Assembly (NCBI GenBank): GCA_023397655.1
Contig: JAEWTW010000043.1
Span: forward strand, 62,001 to 126,000
DNA from: Bacillota bacterium
GTDB taxonomy: Bacteria > Bacillota > Clostridia > Christensenellales > SZUA-584
DNA: 64,000 nt
Reading direction: 5' to 3'
Below are positions 60,576 through 64,000 of the stretch, piece after piece. Each line of letters opens with the position of its first letter. Positions within the stretch are counted from its first letter, which is position 1. Made by a program: the position numbers and the translations under genes. The notes under the pieces are model-generated. The model worked only from the letters and a program-made list of their open reading frames with translations, was not told the DNA's origin and made no database searches.

Positions 60576-61412
60576 ATGCGTACGATTCAGAGCGAAACAA
60601 TTAAACAGGCCATCAGCCGTCTTTTTTTATCTGCCTGCAAAATGCCGGGCCGTGACGCGCTGGATGCCATCGAAGTTGCCTTCAGCAGCGAAAATTGCCC
60701 GCCCGCCAAAGAGGCTTTGCGGCAGCTCGTGGAAAACGCGCAGATCGCGCAGCAGACTGGCATGCCCTATTGTCAGGACACTGGCATGGCGGTGGTGTTC
60801 GTCGACCTTGGTCAGGATGTACATGTCGAGGGATCGCTGCCGGATGCCGTCAATGAAGGTGTGCGCGAAGCTTACGAGCTGGGATACTTCCGCAAATCCG
60901 TGCTGGACCCGCTCACCCGCAAAAACACCGGCGACAATACGCCCGCCGTTATCCACTACAACGTCGTACCGGGAGACAAGCTTCATATCGCCGTCGCGCC
61001 CAAGGGCTTCGGCAGCGAGAACATGAGCCGCATTGCCATGCTCAAACCGTCCGACGGTATTGACGGCATCCGCACGTTTATACTGGACAGCGTCAAAAGC
61101 GCCGGCGGAAGCCCGTGCCCGCCCGTCGTACTGGGCGTGGGCATCGGCGGCACGTTCGAGCTGTGCGCGCTGATGGCAAAGAAACAGCTGCTGCGCCCCA
61201 TCGGCAGCGTCAATGCCGACGAAACGCTGGCCAGTCTGGAGCACGAACTTAAGAATGAAATCAATGTACTGGGCATCGGTGCATTGGGCTTTGGCGGACA
61301 GAACTACTGCCTTTCTGTGCATATCGACAAATACCCCACGCATATCGCCGGGCTGCCGGTAGCTGTCAACTTCCAGTGCCATGCGGCGCGGCATGCGCAC
61401 GCCACGCTGTAA
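60576..61412 (+). CDS. fumA: Fumarate hydratase class I, alpha subunit
   Basis: 278 residues behind GGAAGGA. The N-terminal domain of class I fumarase/L(+)-tartrate dehydratase: TGMPYCQDTGMAVVFVDLGQ (C66 as cluster ligand), KNTGDNTPAVIHY, SPCPPVVLGVGIGG and FELCALMAKK supply the other Cys ligands for the 4Fe-4S cluster. With the beta subunit it converts fumarate and malate. The next gene starts 11 bp later. Tartrate dehydratase is an alternative that cannot be excluded by eye. Confidence 0.9.
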   Translation: MRTIQSETIKQAISRLFLSACKMPGRDALDAIEVAFSSENCPPAKEALRQLVENAQIAQQTGMPYCQDTGMAVVFVDLGQDVHVEGSLPDAVNEGVREAYELGYFRKSVLDPLTRKNTGDNTPAVIHYNVVPGDKLHIAVAPKGFGSENMSRIAMLKPSDGIDGIRTFILDSVKSAGGSPCPPVVLGVGIGGTFELCALMAKKQLLRPIGSVNADETLASLEHELKNEINVLGIGALGFGGQNYCLSVHIDKYPTHIAGLPVAVNFQCHAARHAHATL

Positions 61413-61423
61413 AGGAGAGCGCC

Positions 61424-61954
61424 ATGACCGAAATTACGGTTCCATTAACTCAAAGCGCTATAGACGCGCTTCAGGCCGGTCAGAGCGTGCTGTTGTCGGG
61501 CGCTGCCTATACCGCCCGCGACGCCGCACACGCGCGCCTATACGGCATGATACAGGCCGGAGAAGCACTTCCCTTCGAGTTGTCCGGAAGCGGCATTTAT
61601 TATGCGGGCCCGTGCCCTGATATGCCGGGTCGCATGATCAACTCGTGCGGGCCCACCACTTCGTCACGCATGAACGCCTACGCACCGCTGCTCTACGATC
61701 TCGGCGTTAAGTTCGTCATCGGCAAAGGGCCGGTGTCGCCGGACGTGCGCAGCGCTGTCGTTCGAAACGGCGCGGTCTATTTCGCCGCCGTGGGCGGAGC
61801 GGGCGCGCTTATCGCGTCACGCATCAACGAGGCCACTGATATCGCGTTTGAGGACCTCGGCGCCGAGGCCATCCGCCGGCTCGTGTTCGACCGCGTTCCG
61901 CTCATCGTTGCCATCGACCGTTACGGCAACAGCGTATACGATAAACGCTGCTAA
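61424..61954 (+). CDS. fumB: Fumarate hydratase class I, beta subunit
   Basis: 176 residues from the ATG at 61424 behind AAAGGAGAG. Corresponds to the C-terminal domain of single-chain class I fumarase: LSGAAYTARDAAHARLYGMI, YYAGPCPDMPGRMINSCGPT (substrate-binding) and KFVIGKGPVSPDV. The C-terminus contains DRYGNSVYDKR as usual. It forms the heteromer with the preceding gene. Confidence 0.9.
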   Translation: MTEITVPLTQSAIDALQAGQSVLLSGAAYTARDAAHARLYGMIQAGEALPFELSGSGIYYAGPCPDMPGRMINSCGPTTSSRMNAYAPLLYDLGVKFVIGKGPVSPDVRSAVVRNGAVYFAAVGGAGALIASRINEATDIAFEDLGAEAIRRLVFDRVPLIVAIDRYGNSVYDKRC

Positions 61955-61976
61955 AAACCATACTTAAGGATATTGC

Positions 61977-63137
61977 ATGAACGTGCGACATAAGCTGATC
62001 ATCCCCGCCGCAGACCTGACGATTGCCCTTTGCGGCGTTTATCTGGGCACATACCAAATCTCACTGCTTCAAATCACACAGTATTTCAAACTGGATACCG
62101 TGATGATGGGGGTACTGGTGGCCATACAATACATCGGGCTTTGCCTGCCGCCCCTGTTCCTGGGCACGCTGTCCGAAAAGATTGGCAAGAAGAATGTTGT
62201 CCTCATTTCCCTGCCCTTGATGATCATCGGCGTGCTGCTCATCAGTCTCACCACCAGCCTGTGGTTTTTCATCGCGGGCATACTGCTCTGCGGCGCAGGC
62301 TACAGCGTCGCGGAAGCCACGCTCACCGCCACACTGGGCGTTGAGTTCAAAAAGAAATCCGCGTTTCATCTGGGGATGTCGCAGGCATTTTTCAGCATCG
62401 GCGCAGTGCTGGCGCCTTTTTGGTGCGAGGCCCTGTTTCAATCCGGATACACATATCACCATGCGTTCGGCATCGTCGGAATCTCGCTCGTCGTCGCCTA
62501 CGTCCTCCTGCTGTTCACCCGTCACGAAAACGACGTTCGAGGTGCAGTGCAATCCGGCTTCGCTTCCATCCGCCGATATATAACTCAGAAGTCATTTCTG
62601 CTTGCTGCCGTCGCCATATTTATGTGTGTCGGCATTGAGGAAATAGTCGCCTTCTATGCGGACAGCTACATGGAGCTGACACTGGGCATGCCGGAGTTCA
62701 GCGCTCTTGCGCTCAGTCTGTTCTGGTTGGGCATGATACCGCCGCGTCTGCTGCTGGGCGCTATCAAGCTGCCCCACAGAAGCACGTTCACCATTTGCGG
62801 ATTGGGCATCGCTCTATGCGCGCTGGGCATCATTCTTATTCCCAATCTGATTATTCGCCTTGCGCTGTTCGCTTTGCTCGGCCTGTTTAACGGGCCCACA
62901 TGGCCCATCATCATGGACATCTCTGCTAAGAAATATCCGGAGAACGCGGGAGCCGTGTCAAATATGATGATGTCACTCAGTTGCCTTGGCGGCGCGGTGA
63001 TGCCGCTGATTGCCGGCGGGCTGGTCATCGGCATCAATTTTGTCCCCGTGCTTTATGCCACTGCATTTTGCGGCGTCGTGATGGCCATCGCTTTTGCCGC
63101 ATCCGACAAAAAATTCAAAACGAATAAAAACACTTGA
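61977..63137 (+). CDS. Major facilitator superfamily transporter
   Basis: 386 residues with about twelve membrane helices in two halves joined by a basic loop (about 180-205). The MFS signature between helices 2 and 3 reads GTLSEKIGKKNVV. It starts 22 bp after the fumarase beta gene, so it may be co-transcribed and carry a dicarboxylate or related acid, which is inference. Terminal KKFKTNKNT is cytoplasmic. Confidence 0.88.
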   Translation: MNVRHKLIIPAADLTIALCGVYLGTYQISLLQITQYFKLDTVMMGVLVAIQYIGLCLPPLFLGTLSEKIGKKNVVLISLPLMIIGVLLISLTTSLWFFIAGILLCGAGYSVAEATLTATLGVEFKKKSAFHLGMSQAFFSIGAVLAPFWCEALFQSGYTYHHAFGIVGISLVVAYVLLLFTRHENDVRGAVQSGFASIRRYITQKSFLLAAVAIFMCVGIEEIVAFYADSYMELTLGMPEFSALALSLFWLGMIPPRLLLGAIKLPHRSTFTICGLGIALCALGIILIPNLIIRLALFALLGLFNGPTWPIIMDISAKKYPENAGAVSNMMMSLSCLGGAVMPLIAGGLVIGINFVPVLYATAFCGVVMAIAFAASDKKFKTNKNT

Positions 63138-63162
63138 AATAGCCACCGTGATGCTTTATAAT
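63134..63162 (+). promoter_or_regulatory. Promoter of the broken tRNA-Thr gene
   Basis: -35 TTGAAA (63134-63139), 17-bp spacer, -10 TATAAT (63157-63162). It points into the tRNA-Thr 5' fragment and may now also supply the intact tRNA 210 bp further on. Confidence 0.75.
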
Positions 63163-63181
63163 AGCGTACGCAGCGTTTTTT

Positions 63182-63224
63182 GCCGCTATAGCTCAGTAGG
63201 TAGAGCACATCCATGGTAAGGACA
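63182..63224 (+). tRNA. tRNA-Thr 5' fragment
   Basis: GCCGCTA acceptor strand, D arm TAGCTCAGTAGGTAGAGCA, and CATCC-ATGGTAA-GGA anticodon part (anticodon GGT) are followed by unrelated sequence; variable loop, T arm and acceptor 3' strand are missing. It matches the intact tRNA-Thr at 63393 in the D and anticodon arms but has a different acceptor. A relic of integration or recombination. Confidence 0.75.
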
Positions 63225-63392
63225 ATAATCTCTGCCAATTGAGGTCAGACAGTATCAGGGAGTACAGAAAAGCCCGTTAATACGCGGTTTTTCTAAAACA
63301 AGAGTTCAGGCAAGGTTAACCAGTATCATCTGGTTCCATCCCCGTGGGGGTCAAAATGGGGGTCAAAAATTTGGCCCATGAAAATTGAATAT
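63225..63392. other. Scar sequence between the two tRNA-Thr copies
   Basis: No intact gene. It contains a degenerate terminator-like AAAAGCCCGT...ACGCGGTTTTT (63269-63293) and, at 63345-63368, a perfect tandem 12-mer TGGGGGTCAAAA. Confidence 0.5.
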
Positions 63393-63468
63393 GCTGATGT
63401 AGCTCAGGAGGTAGAGCACATCCTTGGTAAGGATGAGGTCTCGGGTTCGAGTCCCGACATCAGCTCCA
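63393..63468 (+). tRNA. tRNA-Thr(GGT)
   Basis: Complete cloverleaf: acceptor GCTGATG with CATCAGC, D arm AGCTCAGGAGGTAGAGCA, anticodon arm CATCC-TTGGTAA-GGATG (GGT), T arm CGGGTTCGAGTCCCG, discriminator T and CCA. Confidence 0.93.
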
Positions 63469-63471
63469 GCG

Positions 63472-63505
63472 AAAAAGCCCGTAAACACTGCGTTTGCGGG
63501 CTTTT
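63472..63505 (+). terminator. Terminator of tRNA-Thr
   Basis: AAAAGCCCGTAAAC pairs with GTTTGCGGGCTTTT (one mismatch), with a short loop. Confidence 0.85.
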
Positions 63506-63710
63506 GCTATGTCCGCAAAATCTCTGAAAACAGCAAAAATGGCAGTTTGACCCCCATAAAAATCCCGTTTTGACCCCCACAAAAATATGTGGAAGCCCTT
63601 TCCCGGGTAAAAAATCCAAAAATACTTGAGGACGACGTTACCCCTTCCGACAACGATTGGGAAAGAGCGACTTTTGAAAGCAGCGCAATTAGTAAGCGGT
63701 AGCTTTACCT
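63506..63710. other. Non-coding stretch after tRNA-Thr
   Basis: Holds the inverted TGGGGGTCAAAA copies. No ORF with a ribosome binding site. Confidence 0.4.
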
Positions 63711-64000
63711 ATCGGTTTTACGCTTCTGCCGAGTGTTGAGGTTATGCTTGACCATCAAGCGCAGCTTGTTTTGGAATTGCGCGAAAAAGCAGGCGACAAA
63801 TGGAACAACAACACCCTTGTTTTCCCTACGGACGAGGGTAATACTCACGATTTAACCGGCTTGCGCCCGTCTATGGGACGAGTATTGAAACGAGCGGGAT
63901 ACCGTATATAACGATTCATGCTCTGCGTCATACTATGCCACGACCGCCCTCAATGCAGGTGTGGCCGCGCAAAATGTGGCACGGCTGTTAGTGCATAAAG
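63711..64000 (+). pseudogene. Tyrosine recombinase (integrase) remnant, frameshifted
   Basis: Three frames together read as the catalytic end of a phage-type integrase. LPSVEVMLDHQAQLVLELRE to GRVLKRAGYR is open up to a stop at about 63909. The next segment ITIHALRHT (the HxLRH box) continues in a second frame. ATTALNAGVAAQNVARLLVHK is in a third. Two frameshifts within 40 bp make the gene non-functional as it stands. It runs off the window, so the catalytic Tyr is not seen. Its position just after tRNA-Thr fits an old insertion there. Confidence 0.75.

Larger units (their letters stand above)
63345..63579. repeat. TGGGGGTCAAAA repeats flanking tRNA-Thr
   Basis: The 12-mer occurs as a direct tandem pair (63345-63368). 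It recurs inverted and exact at 63568-63579, and inverted with one change at 63545-63556. The intact tRNA-Thr lies between, so the repeats bracket the att region. Confidence 0.75.

Noticed and set aside
63404..63619. 71-codon minus-strand ORF
   Set aside because: Its end is the reverse complement of tRNA-Thr and it has no ribosome binding site.

Overview
The window looks like a chromosomal segment of a spore-forming Clostridia-type Firmicute of moderate to fairly high GC. Supporting signs are strong AAGGAGG-type ribosome binding sites, sigma-A promoters, a CotF-type spore coat protein, VanW and PRC-barrel proteins, class I two-subunit fumarase, ferredoxin-dependent 2-oxoacid oxidoreductase and many AraC/LacI sugar loci. 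I cannot name the species.

Layout. 1-4808 is the end of an integrative element that stops inside a tRNA-Ala(GGC) gene, of which only the 3' part is left (4752-4808). It carries a partial ORF, an XRE repressor divergent from a HIRAN-domain protein, two unknown ORFs, and a dense family of CCGCCGC/GCGGCGG hairpin repeats that stops at the tRNA. 4.8-8.4 kb: two membrane proteins with a divergent TetR regulator, an aldo/keto reductase behind a MerR-type promoter, and tRNA-Val. 8.5-12.2 kb: envelope operon (repeat-rich membrane protein, VanW protein, PRC-barrel protein). 12.4-14.8 kb: two tandem paralogues that join an N-terminal zinc ribbon to a sugar-ABC-permease-like membrane domain. 14.9-25.3 kb: cupin, TrpB2, spore coat protein, PadR/DUF1700/DUF4097/SDR operon, a Cys/Gly/Trp-rich small protein, EamA exporter with DUF2000 protein, AraC regulator, NYN-LOTUS protein and an amidohydrolase pseudogene.

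25.5-44.7 kb is a carbohydrate locus. A minus-strand operon encodes isomerase, FGGY kinase, class II aldolase, PfkB kinase, zinc dehydrogenase, TIM-barrel isomerase and flavin oxidoreductase. Upstream of it lies a LacI regulator fused to a whole solute-binding-protein domain. A plus-strand operon encodes DeoC-type aldolase, FGGY kinase, VOC protein and a ribose-type ABC transporter (ATPase, permease, lipoprotein). A further minus-strand pair encodes a Gfo/Idh dehydrogenase and an epimerase. The three operons share an operator-like motif near AACGTRTCA at their promoters, so one regulator may control all of them. 45.1-51.8 kb is a second catabolic operon (KDG-kinase-like PfkB, isochorismatase-like hydrolase, flavin oxidoreductase, FAD flavoprotein, SDR) with a divergent AraC regulator.

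52-63 kb holds a UvrD-type helicase, a PAS/HD-GYP protein, a soluble chemoreceptor fused to a ribose-binding-protein fold, 2-oxoacid:ferredoxin oxidoreductase, tRNA-Leu, fumarase and an MFS transporter. 63.1-64 kb is a second scarred tRNA site: a tRNA-Thr 5' fragment, an intact tRNA-Thr(GGT) and a frameshifted tyrosine-recombinase remnant.

A recurring theme is that parts of sugar ABC importers appear fused to regulatory or sensory modules: LacI-SBP, MCP-SBP, and zinc ribbon-permease twice.
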